DNA of 64,000 bases from Akebia trifoliata. Lineage: Eukaryota; Streptophyta; Magnoliopsida; Ranunculales; Lardizabalaceae. Both the position numbers and the translations under genes were made by a program. The stretch spans positions 27,833,021 through 27,897,020 of the forward strand of contig CM030718.1 in assembly GCA_017979445.1 (NCBI GenBank). The letters are read 5' to 3'. Below, in pieces: positions 11,401 through 21,534 of the stretch (positions are counted from its first letter, which is position 1; each line of letters starts with the position of its first letter). The notes beneath the pieces are model-generated. The model searched no databases, was not told where the DNA came from, and saw only the letters and a program-made list of their open reading frames with translations.

Positions 11401-14400
11401 CCTAATGCTCGTACATCCATATTGAAGTCTAGGGTAAGAACTCTGAACTCCATTTAATTTAAATTAAGTATGGTTGATCTCATGCCAATAGTTGAACTGC
11501 TGATACATTTAGTATGGTATTTGATAGTTAATAGGATGAGCAAACTATAAAGTTAAGCATCTCTAATGATCATAACTGTGAGACCATTTTATGGTACTCC
11601 AACTTCAATTCTCAGGGAATTTATGGTCACTACAGTCTAAAATTACACCACCCATAATTGCACTGGCTCTCCTTTACATAAACAAACATAGCAAGGATCC
11701 ACAATCCAATGGGTAATATATATCCTTCAAAATCAGAATGCTGATTGGAGAATCAAAACCATCTGAGCTATCCGGATATTTTAGAACCCATTAAATGGTG
11801 GGTTCAACCCATGTTTGACATGCTTACAGTTACTTCATTTTGGTCTAACAATACCATACACACAGCCCCCTTGAGTTCTAATTCTTTGTTTTTAAATGGA
11901 TTTTTTGTGTGGTTATTGTGATTGCAAATTTGCAATATTTCATTTTCTACTTGGGTATTTTGGTTAAGGGTCTTGTTAACATGTGTCCTAAGGGCACACA
12001 TTTAGGTGCATTAAATACACCTTGGAAATAAGCAGTTGAGGGTATTTCTGGTAAAAATCTTTTGAGGGCATTTTTTGTAGGAAATTCAATTTCCGAAGTG
12101 TATGTAATGCACCTAAACATGTGCCCTTAGTGCACGTGTTAACAAAACCCTTTGTTTAATAGTCAATTTTAAGATAAGTTGCTGTACCATTCAAGCATAA
12201 ATCACATTGAGATAGGTAATGATTGGAATCAATCGCAATTCGCAAATTAATGAGAATCTTTCTAACCCCCCAAAAATTCTAATATTTCATTGAGGTGTCC
12301 AAGTTATTGTTTTGGATGTAATTGGTTGCTCAACTGACCCCAAAATTTTCGGATAAGGCTTTGATAATGATGATTTTTGTTCTGGTTTTTTAGTTCTTAT
12401 TCTTTATTGCCTATTCATACTGCCAAGTCATTTCTCTTTTGTGGTTGCAGTTAGCAAATTCCCATGCAGAGTCTACTTCAAGGAGTAGCTTAGTATCCAG
12501 GCAGTCGACTCTGTCCTCTGGATTGAACTCTTCTAGTACTGGAATTCGCAGGCCCTCATCATCAGGGGGGGCAAGTTCAACTTCATCTAGACCTCCAACA
12601 CCAACCGTGCGCCACACATTACCTGCCACAACTAAACATTTGAGACCTTCCACACCCACTTCTAGGGCCACCTTACCTTCATCTAAGACTACTGCCCCTC
12701 CAACAAAACCCTCTAACCCTTCTGCAAGATCTTCCACACCAACATCAAGGCCCAACATGTCTGCAAGATCTTCCACACCAACATCAAGGCCTACCACGTC
12801 AACATCCACTGTACAAGCATCAAATTCCATAACAAGGTCGGCAACACCAACTCGGCGGCCGTCAACCCCATCAAGTATATCCAAGGTATCTGCACCTCCT
12901 AGTCGGCCTTCTTCGGTGACCAAATCACGTCCCACTACAATGAAAAATCCCGTCCCATCGCAAGGCAGTTCTCCAAAGGTGAAGTCCAGACCCTGGAAAC
13001 CTTCAGAAATGCCCGGTTTTTCACTAGACGCTCCCCCAAATTTGAGGACATCAATGCCTGAAAGGCCAGTTTCTGCCTCTAGGACTAGGCCTGGAGCTCC
13101 CAGTGCCCGATCCTCTTCTGTTGATCCTCCCCCAAATTTAAGGACATCAATGGCTTCCAGGCCAGTTTCTGCCTCTAGGGGTAGGCCTGGAGGACCTAGT
13201 GCCCGATCCTCTTCTGTTGAGCCAAGTTATAACGGAAGACCAAGAAGGCAATCATGCTCTCCTTCGCGAGGACAACCTCCAAATGGCCATAGCAGCAGAA
13301 GCTCTGTTCCCGCAATTAGCCGTGCACGCTCCAATGGTAGTGACAATGTGAGCCCTGTTTTAATTGGTACTAAGATGGTAGAAAGAGTAGTAAACATGCG
13401 GAAACTGGCACCTCCGAAGCAAGATGACAAACGTTTATCTCATAATGACCCCATGGGAAAATCATCCTCATCTCCTGATAGCTCTGGCTTTGGAAGAACA
13501 CTCTCAAAGAAATCTTTAGATATGGCGCTGAGGCATATGGTATGTATCCCTCTGCAGCTTGTACCGTATTATTTGCAAGTTAATAAAGAAGCCAAGGAGG
13601 GTCGAGGGTTACCTAATTTGTTGGTAAGGTACCAAACTGTGAACCTGTTCAAACTGAACGAGTTCGTGGTACAGTTCACTCAGTTCATGAAATGCAGCAA
13701 ACTCAATGAGCTGCATTTTTATTATTTTTTTACATGCCCCTGCACATTATGATAATATTTGAGACACCCCAAAAATATTCAACTTATAGCATGCCCCTTT
13801 GACCTTGGTCCTTATTAATAGACTGATGAAAAATGACTGAATAGCCTCATCTTCAACTGATTAAAAAAAAAAAAAACTTGGTTTTTTCTTCCCAAAATCT
13901 TCCATTGATCACTTTTACACCCTACTCTTCTCTTCAACCTTCAAATGCCCTCATCTCTGTCAACCCCTATGAACTGGATTCATTCTCCAAGTGGCGAACC
14001 ATGAACCACGAACTCGAATTCGAACCGAGTGAACCCACGAATCAGGTAACATAGAAATGGTCTACTAATGCATATAAGGTACACATGGATGATAACCAGA
14101 TCGAACAATCTCCCTTGGCATCCACATCAGTTCAACTTGACAGGGATTGAAATTGGATCTGGGTCCCAGAATATTTCATATTATAAAATATTGGTTGTTT
14201 GGTCAGGCACTTGTCATGTACCCGAGCCACTTCATGTGGCACACTTGGGTGTTTCAGATCTACCTATTTAGGTGTCGTCTCACATGGGTGTTTCTAGAAC
14301 TCGTAGTAACAAAGAAAATGGGGGGCTATAATAACATTGACAGCCTTCTGTAGTCATATTTTGACTCCAAGATACAACATTTGTGCAGGATATAAGGCGA

Positions 14401-14682
14401 CGTGTTCCAGGTAGCTTACGCCCATTGATGACAAACATTCCAGCTTCCTCTATGTACAGTGTAAGATCTGGGCCCCCAAGAAGCAGGACAGTTAGTGTTT
14501 CGGACTCTCCTCTTGCCACGAGCAGTAATGCCTGTTCAGAGCAGAGTGTCAATAACACTCCCCTATATTTCGATGATGATGTAGGCAGTGAGAGAGGATA
14601 TATATCCTCTCCTGCAAGCCAGCATGGCAGGTGTTCCATAGAGTCGGTAAACCCTGAGAACCCTGAGAACCCTGAGATCTAA
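8402..14682 (+). CDS. basic Ser/Pro-rich protein of the plant BPP family (601 aa, 5 exons)
   Basis: Exons are 8402-8597, 9670-9781, 11319-11433, 12451-13539 and 14389-14682, all GT-AG, joining to an open frame of 601 residues. Residues 1-66 are charged (EKEEELALFLEMRKREKER). At 100-115 is the family signature DYDWLLTPPGTPLFPS. Residues 142-504 are a long, low-complexity, basic Ser/Pro/Thr/Arg tract with repeated RSSTPTSRP. A short conserved tail begins DIRRRVPGS. The order matches Arabidopsis AT2G40070/AT3G09000. That family has been described as microtubule-associated basic proline-rich proteins, so a cytoskeletal role is inferred, not shown. The ATG at 8402 starts the conserved MNRSFRAQES. 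A GA-rich stretch near 7880 probably marks the promoter or 5' UTR. Introns 1, 2, 3 and 4 carry repeats. Confidence 0.9.
8800..9475 (+). repeat. tandem repeat of ~150-bp unit in BPP-like intron 1
   Basis: About four to five diverged head-to-tail units, each containing AAAATACATTTTTTGGTGCA, then TCCAAAGAAG, then CCCAATTGGATTTTCCTT, then ATCTTAATAATTT and a T-run. Unit cores start near 8830, 8985, 9135, 9285 and 9400. It has no coding potential. Confidence 0.85.
10312..10502. mobile_element. MITE family A, copy 2 (191 bp, 9-bp TSD)
   Basis: A near-perfect fold-back. The ends are GAATAATGATTTTCTGA and, on the other strand, GAGTCGTGATTTTCTGA. A perfect 9-bp duplication TATTTATAA lies at 10303-10311 and 10503-10511, pointing to the Mutator superfamily. 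It sits in intron 2 of the BPP-like gene, so the unspliced transcript would contain a long hairpin. Confidence 0.88.
11968..12150. mobile_element. Mutator-like MITE, 183 bp
   Basis: The arms begin GGGTCTTGTTAACATGTG and, from the right, GGGTTTTGTTAACACGTG. Shared sequence continues for ~55 bp through AGGGCACA and TTTAGGTGCATTA. The flanks TTTGGTTAA (11959-11967) and TTTGTTTAA (12151-12159) match at 8/9. A truncated relative lies at about 56985-57060. Confidence 0.8.
12721..12798 (+). repeat. 39-bp coding tandem repeat (two units)
   Basis: 12721-12759 and 12760-12798 each encode SARSSTPTSRP plus two residues. They lie in the Ser/Pro-rich exon 4 of the BPP-like gene and keep the frame. Confidence 0.9.
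13030..13221 (+). repeat. 96-bp coding tandem duplication (two units)
   Basis: 13030-13125 and 13126-13221 encode two copies of a 32-residue module, containing PPNLRTSM, RPVSASR and PSARSSSV, in exon 4 of the BPP-like gene. The duplication is in frame. Differences are few, so it is fairly young. Confidence 0.92.
13625..14060. repeat. dispersed repeat R1, copy 2 in BPP-like intron 4
   Basis: Begins near GGTACCAAACTGTGAACC and ends near CCCACGAATCAGGTAACA, with GAACC-rich arms facing each other as in the copy at 2361. The middle is unrelated A/T-rich sequence. The boundaries are approximate. Confidence 0.5.
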
Positions 14683-15164
14683 ACTGGTTGTCAATGATGG
14701 GGAATCTGAGCTGACTTAGGCTTGTTGCTTGTAAGCTTTATGTAAAGTTTATTGTGCAGGGTTGGCAGCTAGGTTTTCTTCTTCATGGCCTGTTGTATTA
14801 CTAGTGAAATCTGTTAGATGTATGTGCCGAACCTTTCTTACTGGTTCATCAACTATTATTTGGGGCACCATGAACTCGTAACCCCACAATGTCAGAAATG
14901 TTAACTGGAAATCGGAAAGTTCGTTTTTCTGCTTCAAAAAACATTATTTTTTGTTTACAAAGCACCATTGAAATTGCTTCTACTGTTGTATTGTTAAATT
15001 GAGATCTTGATACTTAGGAAATATCAGTTCGACCGAGCATAGTAACAAAAATGGCATTTTTATTTTTAGTTGTAAAAATTGTGTCTTGTGTATCTGACGA
15101 TTAGAACAACTAAAAAAATGTTTTTTCCCAGGAAAAAAAAAATTTAAACACTCTTGTTTTTAGA
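14683..15164. other. 3' flank of the BPP-like gene
   Basis: Immediately follows the stop codon and is probably 3' UTR for the first few hundred bases. No further gene or clear repeat is seen before the MITE remnant starting near 15165. Confidence 0.4.
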
Positions 15165-15965
15165 ATAATGATTTGCTGATGCTCCCCTCAGACATACACT
15201 CCTTGACATGGCATGTGTTAGAACCATAGATTTTTCCTTGGGATATGCTATTATTCATCCCCATAAATATGTACAGTTGGGAATAAAACTAAGAGTCGTG
15301 ATAATTAGGGTTGTAGCTAGGTTCGGTTTGAGGTCAAATTGGAATCAAACTAACATAAGTCGATTTCACTAAATAAGAATCAAAATTGAATAAAATTCCA
15401 TTGGAATCAAACCAACCCAACCGAATTAAAGTCGGTTTGGTTTGGTTCAGTCCTATGAATTGCCAATATTCTATAAATTATAAGTAATATTTTTTAATGA
15501 AAAAGAAACATAAAATTTAATACAATAAATCACAAATCTATTCATACAAAGTCATTAGTTTATCTATAAAAAAGATCACTAATCTATGTCCCAATTCTTA
15601 AAATAATTCATAATAATTATTATATACATATATTTATTTATTGTATTTCTATACAAGTTTGATCTGAATACCGAACCAAATTGATCGGTTCTCCATTTTG
15701 GTAATCTGGAATTGAACCGCAACTTGCTCCAAACCGAACCAAATCACCCCAAAGCTCTCGATCTAATTCAGTTATCGGTTTGAACTGGATCAAGTTGCAC
15801 CCCTAGTGATAATATGATACCTCACTTTGACACATGCCCCATCGCAAAATCGTAGATCATTGGCCTTGGGATATGCATAACCATAAATCTATGATTTTGT
15901 GATGGGGGGGTGTCAGGAGGGGGAGAGGTGGTGGTGTCAGAGGGGGCGATAGAAAATCATTACAC
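15165..15965. mobile_element. MITE family A remnants hosting a nested hAT element
   Basis: A truncated family-A arm (GAATAATGATTTGCTGATGC) runs to about 15290. A second family-A element begins GAGTCGTGATAAT at about 15293, is interrupted at 15306-15805, and resumes to GATAGAAAATCATTAC near 15965. Its inner arms contain AATCGTAGATCATTGG and its complement. Confidence 0.65.
15306..15805. mobile_element. non-autonomous hAT element, 500 bp, perfect 8-bp TSD
   Basis: The ends are TAGGGTTGTAGCTAGGTTC and, on the other strand, TAGGGGTGCAACTTGATCC. GTGATAAT is duplicated exactly at 15298-15305 and 15806-15813. The interior is AT-rich with GGTTTGGTTC-like motifs and no open reading frame. It sits inside a family-A MITE. 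Confidence 0.88.
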
Positions 15966-16730
15966 TAAAACTAATAAAAGAAATAGATTAAATTGTAAAT
16001 CAGTCCATCGATACAAGTGGGCAGCAGAAGCAGGACTAGAAATCTCATCTGAAGGCTAGCCCCATCGTATTCCCTCGGAAAATCCAAACCCTTGGATAAT
16101 CTCATAGTAAAATAAACAAAATTAACAGATCCACCACAGCCATGTACTATAATAAGTTTTTTTAAAAAAAATTAGAAGGCGGGCATGTACAAACACACAT
16201 GTATCAAAAGAGCTTATTTGTAATTTAAAATATTGGTTAAAGGGAAAAAAGAAGATACTTTTTGTAATTTAAAGTATTGGTTAAAGGGATTTTGAAGATT
16301 TCATTGTAAAAAACATAGTGTTGTAAGTGTTGCAATTTTCATATTTTTTTATTTTTATTTTATTATTATTATCAAAGTGACCTTGTTTATAAGTTTAAGG
16401 ATCCGATCTCATAACATAAAGGAGCAGTTCTAAAGTATGTAAATTATATACCTTATCTTATATGTTGTTTAAATAGATTTTATATCAATCGGATTTGATC
16501 CGAACCAAATCAAATCAAATCTTCTTTTTTTGTTTGTTTGTTATCTAAGTGGACTTGTTTTGCAATCAATATTGATCTCTTATAAATAAAAAAATAAAAT
16601 AAAACACGATTAACAATAGAATCATCCAATCATTCATAGAAGAAATTGGGTGAATCTCTATTTCCTGCGTTGAATATGACAAAATTCCAAATTTGGTAAA
16701 CTGTTCATCAAGAAGATGAATAGTTTTGAG
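15966..16730. other. AT-rich spacer without recognisable gene
   Basis: No coding sequence or clear repeat structure is seen. It contains a short local repeat of TTTGTAATTTAAA and TATTGGTTAAAGGGA near 16210-16290. The same two motifs appear in introns of the ATH9-like gene near 58835 and 59255. Confidence 0.4.
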
Positions 16731-16731
16731 A

Positions 16732-16733
<2 letters not shown>

Positions 16734-16773
<40 letters not shown>
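16734..16773. repeat. (TA)n microsatellite
   Basis: An uninterrupted TA dinucleotide run of about 20 repeats near the left edge of the first F-box segmental block. Confidence 0.95.
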
Positions 16774-16775
<2 letters not shown>

Positions 16776-17924
16776 AAGAGATTATTATGTCCTTGTCTTA
16801 TCTTCTTTTACAGACATAATAAATGAATTTTTTTTCCTATTTAATATAATAAAACATATAGATTTTCACCCCAACTATAACTGGATGAGACGTTTATGCT
16901 ACAAAATTATGAGTATGTTGTTAGTTTTTTTGTAAATCATTCTCATATGATCAAAATAGGTCAAAAGTTATATCTAAATCTTTGAAGTTGTGAGCTTATC
17001 ATTCTCCTTGCGTGATTTATAGATGTAATTTGTATTACATTGAGATCTTAGTCACAATCAAGATCCCATACAAATAAATCACAAGAATAATAGAAAAACA
17101 AGAAAAAGATAAAGAACACGATAATTTTTAAGTGATTCGACAAAAGTGTCACATCCACGAGTTCAGGGAGCCATTCTATTATATTTCATATTTATGTTAC
17201 ATGAGTAATCATTTTACGTGATAGCTTTCAAACCTCTCTCTCTCTCTTTTGTATCCATCTTTTCCTCTCTTTTTTTTAATCTTATTTTCAATGAATTTTA
17301 TCCATTTATTAAAAAAACTCTAAACTTTGAATAGAATATGAAACATTATCATATTATGTTACAATTGTCATGTGCATCTTTTTCCAAATATAATAATTAT
17401 TTAAAGAAGAAGAATTTCAATTTAGATAGAGTTTCATTCAAATATTGTCACATGTCCATCTCGAGATTCTTATTGATTGGTGCGGCATTAACGATTCATA
17501 TAGTGAGGGCTTTATCCCTCCACATAATTCCGCCATCATAAATTGTCATAATGAATTGTTGGTGGGTTCAATTAATGGATAGAGTGAAATCAATGGTCGT
17601 TTAATTGAGAGAAAGGGAAGTCGATGAGTAAATGTTCCATCAAATGAGAAGCTCAAGGATATCTAAGAAACCCTAGAAAAACTGAGTGAGAAGAAGAATA
17701 TTGTGTTCCATTTGACCCTTTATAAAAAGGGAGGGAGGAAGTTGTAAAACATACATTCATAACAAAAAGCATGAGAGTATTTTTGCCCCTAAAAGGTTTT
17801 TGTGTGTGTGTGTGTGTGTTAAGAGTGCTTAATGAAATTCTTATTACAAAAATCCTCTTTTAAAATAAAAAAACATAATCCAATTGACTCAATAAAATGT
17901 TCATTAACACAACTGATATCTATA

Positions 17925-18580
17925 TAAGAGCTTAAACACATAGCTCAATTGATTTGTGTTAATCAACCAACTACTCCAAAAAATCAATTTGACGGGGAAG
18001 GCGCAACTATAAATATAAGAGGGTCATGAGTCGAACTGAGACACGATACGTGAACACGTGAAATCCGATAGTGCAGGCAAATAATACAACACTCAACACT
18101 CCCCTTCACCCATAAGGATGGAAAATTCCCACGAGGAGACTCCTATTCGTGACCTATACAAACCTAGCACTCTGATACCATATTGACAATCATTTACCCT
18201 AAAAGATTGATTTTATGGAGAATGGGAGAACTATTAATATAAGAGAGTCACATGACTTAATTGGGGAATGACACACCCGAGAGTGGAGGAAAATATACTC
18301 TCAACACTTCCCTCACCTATAAAAATGGAAAGATTCAAACCGCTGTCCTATACAAACACTTTGATACCATGTTAACTAACTAACTACTCCAAAAAATTGA
18401 TCTGATGGGAAAGGCGGAACTATTAATATAAACAGATTATGGGTCGAATTGAAGCATGACATATGAACACATGACACCCGAGAGTGAAGGCGGATAACAC
18501 AACACTCAATAGTTTGAGATATTGCAAAATCATTTTGTGAGGTGGTTCAAGTCCATTTTTCCCATAAATAAATAAAAAAG
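17925..18580 (+). repeat. tRNA-derived SINE split by a TRIM, copy 1
   Basis: The left half (ATAGCTCAATTG, box A) ends at 17956. The right half resumes at 18512 with GTTTGAGATATTGCAAA and the box-B-like GGTTCAAGTCC, then a short (AAATA) tail. The uninterrupted form is seen on the other strand at 63551-63640, so the interruption is an insertion. Confidence 0.8.
17957..18511 (-). mobile_element. TRIM-like LTR element with three LTR units, copy 1
   Basis: Starts TGTTAA and ends near CTCAATA, inserted in the SINE with the 5-bp target ATTTG/GTTTG. Three similar ~130-bp units (each with GAACTAT/CAACTAT, AATATAAG, then CTCAACA-like ends) are separated by two short internal parts. Each internal part ends TTTGATACCA or CTCTGATACCA. 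Read on the minus strand this is TGGTATCAGAG, the primer-binding site for initiator Met tRNA, just after an LTR. No protein is coded. This is the structure of a terminal-repeat retrotransposon in miniature with an extra LTR. Confidence 0.82.
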
Positions 18581-18649
18581 AAAAATAATTATACAAAAAA
18601 AAGATTAAATATTTTAATATTTACAAATAAAGATCTATTTTTTCAAAAA

Positions 18650-18835
18650 GAGTGGTGAGCATTGAAATGTACATCATGGGGGACATTTTTGACATGAATG
18701 TGTGTCAGAACTCAGAATCATAGAGATCTCACTCATATCTCAATGAAAAAAATCTATGGTTTTGATGCACATCCACAGCAAAAATATATCCCAGAATGTA
18801 CATTTTATCGTTATTTCAGCATTATCCTTCCAAAA
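18650..18835. mobile_element. MITE family B in F-box 1 upstream region
   Basis: A fold-back whose arms contain CATTGAAATGTACATC and GAATGTACATTTTATCG. The centre has ATCTCACTCATATCTCAATG. It sits between block X and the F-box promoter, in the same position as in the other type I units. Confidence 0.65.
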
Positions 18836-19342
18836 ATTAACAAAGAGTAGATCCAATAATCAAGTGGGTGCAACGATCCTCAGTAAGATTTGAAATCTTA
18901 CAAAATCACATTAGCTTTCTCTTTCTAATTATACTCCTCAACTTTTTGTATTTGAGTCGCACGGTAGGAATCTAATGTTTCTTAAAATCCTCCAAAAACA
19001 CGCCACGTAGATACCGTTTTGGATGATTTAAGAAGATGTAATCAAATAGGATTCTTAGACAAAGTTGGACAGTTCAAGTCTCTCGCAATTCTTTCTCCTA
19101 AAAGGACTTGCGATTTATCATAAAAAGTCTTCCAAAACTCTATTGCTTACAGCCGTCTGGATCAGTCTCCTCCAATCCTGGAAAACAAGGTACGCTTTAC
19201 TGCTTTAGTATTTAGTATAGAGATCTCGATGAAAAACATCTATCCATGAATGATTTTTTATAGAGTAGGAGGGAAAGAGAATTTTTCATAATTTTTTGCT
19301 CTTCATGTTTTCAGTAATTCAAATTATTGAAACAAATCAAGG

Positions 19343-20533
19343 ATGGGTGATTGGTCTAATCTCCCACAAGAATTGGTTGTGGAGATATCCAAGCGGCTAT
19401 CTATCAACGAAGATTATATTCGGTATCACGCTGTTTGTGGTTCTTGGCGATCATCTTTATTGGAGAGTTCTCCTCATCACTTACCATGCCAACTTCCATG
19501 GTTGATGCTACCCTACAAAGACGACGAAACTAGCACACTTCGTGGCTTCTTCAATTTGTCTAATAATAAGATTTGTTGGCTTGAGCTACCCGAGGCTATT
19601 GGAAAACGTAGTTGTGGATCTTCCCAAGGATGGTTGGTACTTGTGGAAGAGAGTCCGGCCATTACACTACTAAATCCTCTCACAAGGGTTCAAATCCAAC
19701 TCCCACCCGTTACAACATTTCCAGATATGTTAGATTTTCGGATTTCGGAAGTTGGTGAAGAATATCTTCATAGGGATTTAAGAGGAGACATTGTCACACG
19801 TAGCCTAAAAGAAGTGGCATACATGTACATGAATAAGGTAATCTTGTCCAAAAATCCTACCCACAACGAAGGATATACTGCAATGGCAATCTATGGAGAT
19901 GTCATAAAATTGGCCTTTTGTAGATCAGGAGACGACAAATGGACTGTAATAAAAGACAGTAAGAGGAATGCCTTCAGCGACATCATATATTATAATGAAC
20001 AATTCTACGCTGTCGACGGCCAAGGACGTGTTGTTGTTTGTGATATTGATACCGATCCTTCTTCTCCAAAAATAATTACAATTACACCATATAAAAATTT
20101 ATTCTGCGATTATGACAAGAAACTTTTAGTGGAGTCAGCGGGGGAGCTCTTGTTGGTCTATAGACACAGAATATTTCCCGAGGAAGATGAAGATGACATG
20201 TATGAAACAGTATTTTTCAAAGTTTTTAAGCTAAATCACGAGAAACGAGAATGGGTCGAGGTGAAAAGCTTAGGTGATCGCACGTTGTTCTTGGGTGATA
20301 ACTGTTCTTTGTCTTTGTGTGCTAAGGACTTTCCTGGATGTAAAGCTAATTGCATTTACTTTAGTGATGATGATAATTTGGGGGGTAATACTGACTCAGG
20401 TGGCAGAGGGGGAGGTCATGATGTAGGTATCTTCAACATGGAGAACCAAAGTATAGAACCATTTCCATATTACATAGATAGGTCTAAGGTATTTTTCTAC
20501 CGACCCATATGGGTCACACCCTCCCTATATTAA
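19343..20533 (+). CDS. F-box/DUF295 protein, copy 1 (intact, 396 aa)
   Basis: A single open frame from ATG to TAA. Residues ~4-40 (WSNLPQELVVEISKRLS...VCGSWRSSL) form an F-box, expected to bind SKP1 in an SCF ubiquitin ligase. The C-terminal half carries the DUF295 pattern (FYAVDGQGRVVVCDI, ESAGELLLVYR, FKVFKLN, SLGDRTLFLGDN, CIYFSDD). This architecture is that of plant SKIP23-like F-box proteins; the substrate is unknown. A 5' UTR intron is likely, with donor at 19190 (CAAG/GTACGC) and acceptor at 19314 (TTTTCAG), because the same borders occur in every copy. Compared with copy 4 (43048) it differs at only five residues. No inactivating change is seen. Confidence 0.92.
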   Translation: MGDWSNLPQELVVEISKRLSINEDYIRYHAVCGSWRSSLLESSPHHLPCQLPWLMLPYKDDETSTLRGFFNLSNNKICWLELPEAIGKRSCGSSQGWLVLVEESPAITLLNPLTRVQIQLPPVTTFPDMLDFRISEVGEEYLHRDLRGDIVTRSLKEVAYMYMNKVILSKNPTHNEGYTAMAIYGDVIKLAFCRSGDDKWTVIKDSKRNAFSDIIYYNEQFYAVDGQGRVVVCDIDTDPSSPKIITITPYKNLFCDYDKKLLVESAGELLLVYRHRIFPEEDEDDMYETVFFKVFKLNHEKREWVEVKSLGDRTLFLGDNCSLSLCAKDFPGCKANCIYFSDDDNLGGNTDSGGRGGGHDVGIFNMENQSIEPFPYYIDRSKVFFYRPIWVTPSLY

Positions 20534-21040
20534 GCAGTTTGTAGTTTTATTTAATTGAGATTCATTTTATTTTCTTTTACGTTAAATAAGTATTTCATTA
20601 ATGAAACCGGATGCTATAGACCAAAATACCTTGCACACCTTACCAACTTAACTAAGTTGGAACCTTGACATATTTGTTGTAAGAAGTTATAAGTAGATTT
20701 ATGATTGTGTGATATGAAGTATGTTAGTGTGTTTGAAAATCAGAGTGTTGGAACTTTCAAGAGTTCAACTTTCAACAATTGATAGTGAGGGGTAAAAGTA
20801 GCTTTGGTGTTTGATTTCAGAATATCCACCCAACCTGAAAGTAATAGTCCAAGACTCCAACCTTTCCATCAATTAATGGTGGATAATCTCTCTCTAATAC
20901 ATTAGCATATAGTAATATTGTCATTATTTCCCATATTGGACGATGGCTCTCTCATACAACTTATGCTGTTAATAAAGTGCGAAATTCATGTGTTAATCAA
21001 TCTTTAATTTATGAGTCATGCTGGAGTAACACTGTAGGAA
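20534..21040. other. 3' flank of F-box 1
   Basis: Non-coding sequence following the stop. It is similar to the flanks after copies 2 and 4, including GTGTTTGATTTCAGAATATC and TCCATCAATTAA. It probably includes the 3' UTR. The family-B MITE end GAGTCATGCTGGAGTAAC starts near 21012 but its right arm is missing. Confidence 0.5.
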
Positions 21041-21534
21041 CATTGTGGGGGACATCAGCTGACATGGATGTGTTCAAAGATGATGGCTAATCGTGGTGAA
21101 TTTGAAAATTAAGTTCACCGAACCCAATCAAAATTCGAAGGGTCCATGGTTCTCTTGATTTTAAAAATCAAGTATGAAGCATACCGCGAGTTGGTTCAGT
21201 TCGTATTGATTCACGGTTCAAACTAGTACCAATGAATTGGGTAACATAGATCTAATCAACAGTTCCACCATCATGAATGGCAACACGATGATCGGTTTCA
21301 ACATGCTTGAAGTTTTTAGGATCGATGGTATGATTAGTCGTATGTATGCATCATAGTCTAGCAATCAATAGAATACTTCATTAAGGTAGTTCTTAAAATA
21401 TAATTTAAAATTATATAATAATCACATTATAATCCATTTACAAAGTTTATTTTACTAATATAATTGAAGTGAAAATGTCTAATTATATCTACATCAGAAG
21501 CAAGAATTATTTTTTTGGCATGAGGTCACTCACG

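Larger units (their letters stand above)
16850..18650 (+). repeat. segmental block X, copy 1 (upstream of F-box 1)
   Basis: Shares long, similar sequence with 23450-25320 and 40620-42335, and in part with 33375-33950. Shared landmarks in order are GTTGTGAGCTTATCATTCTC, a CTCTCTCTCTC tract, GGTGCGGCATTAA, a (GT)n run, the split SINE and the TRIM. It has no gene of its own; the short reading frames differ between copies and are spurious. Confidence 0.85.

Noticed and set aside
12411..12935. 174-codon minus-strand frame opposite the BPP-like exon 4
   Set aside because: It lies entirely opposite a well-supported Ser/Pro-rich exon. Its valine/aspartate-rich content is the expected mirror of Pro/Ser codons.
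17957..18511. Cassandra-type TRIM with 5S rRNA promoter
   Set aside because: I see no 5S rRNA-like segment in the LTR units, so this is a different TRIM.
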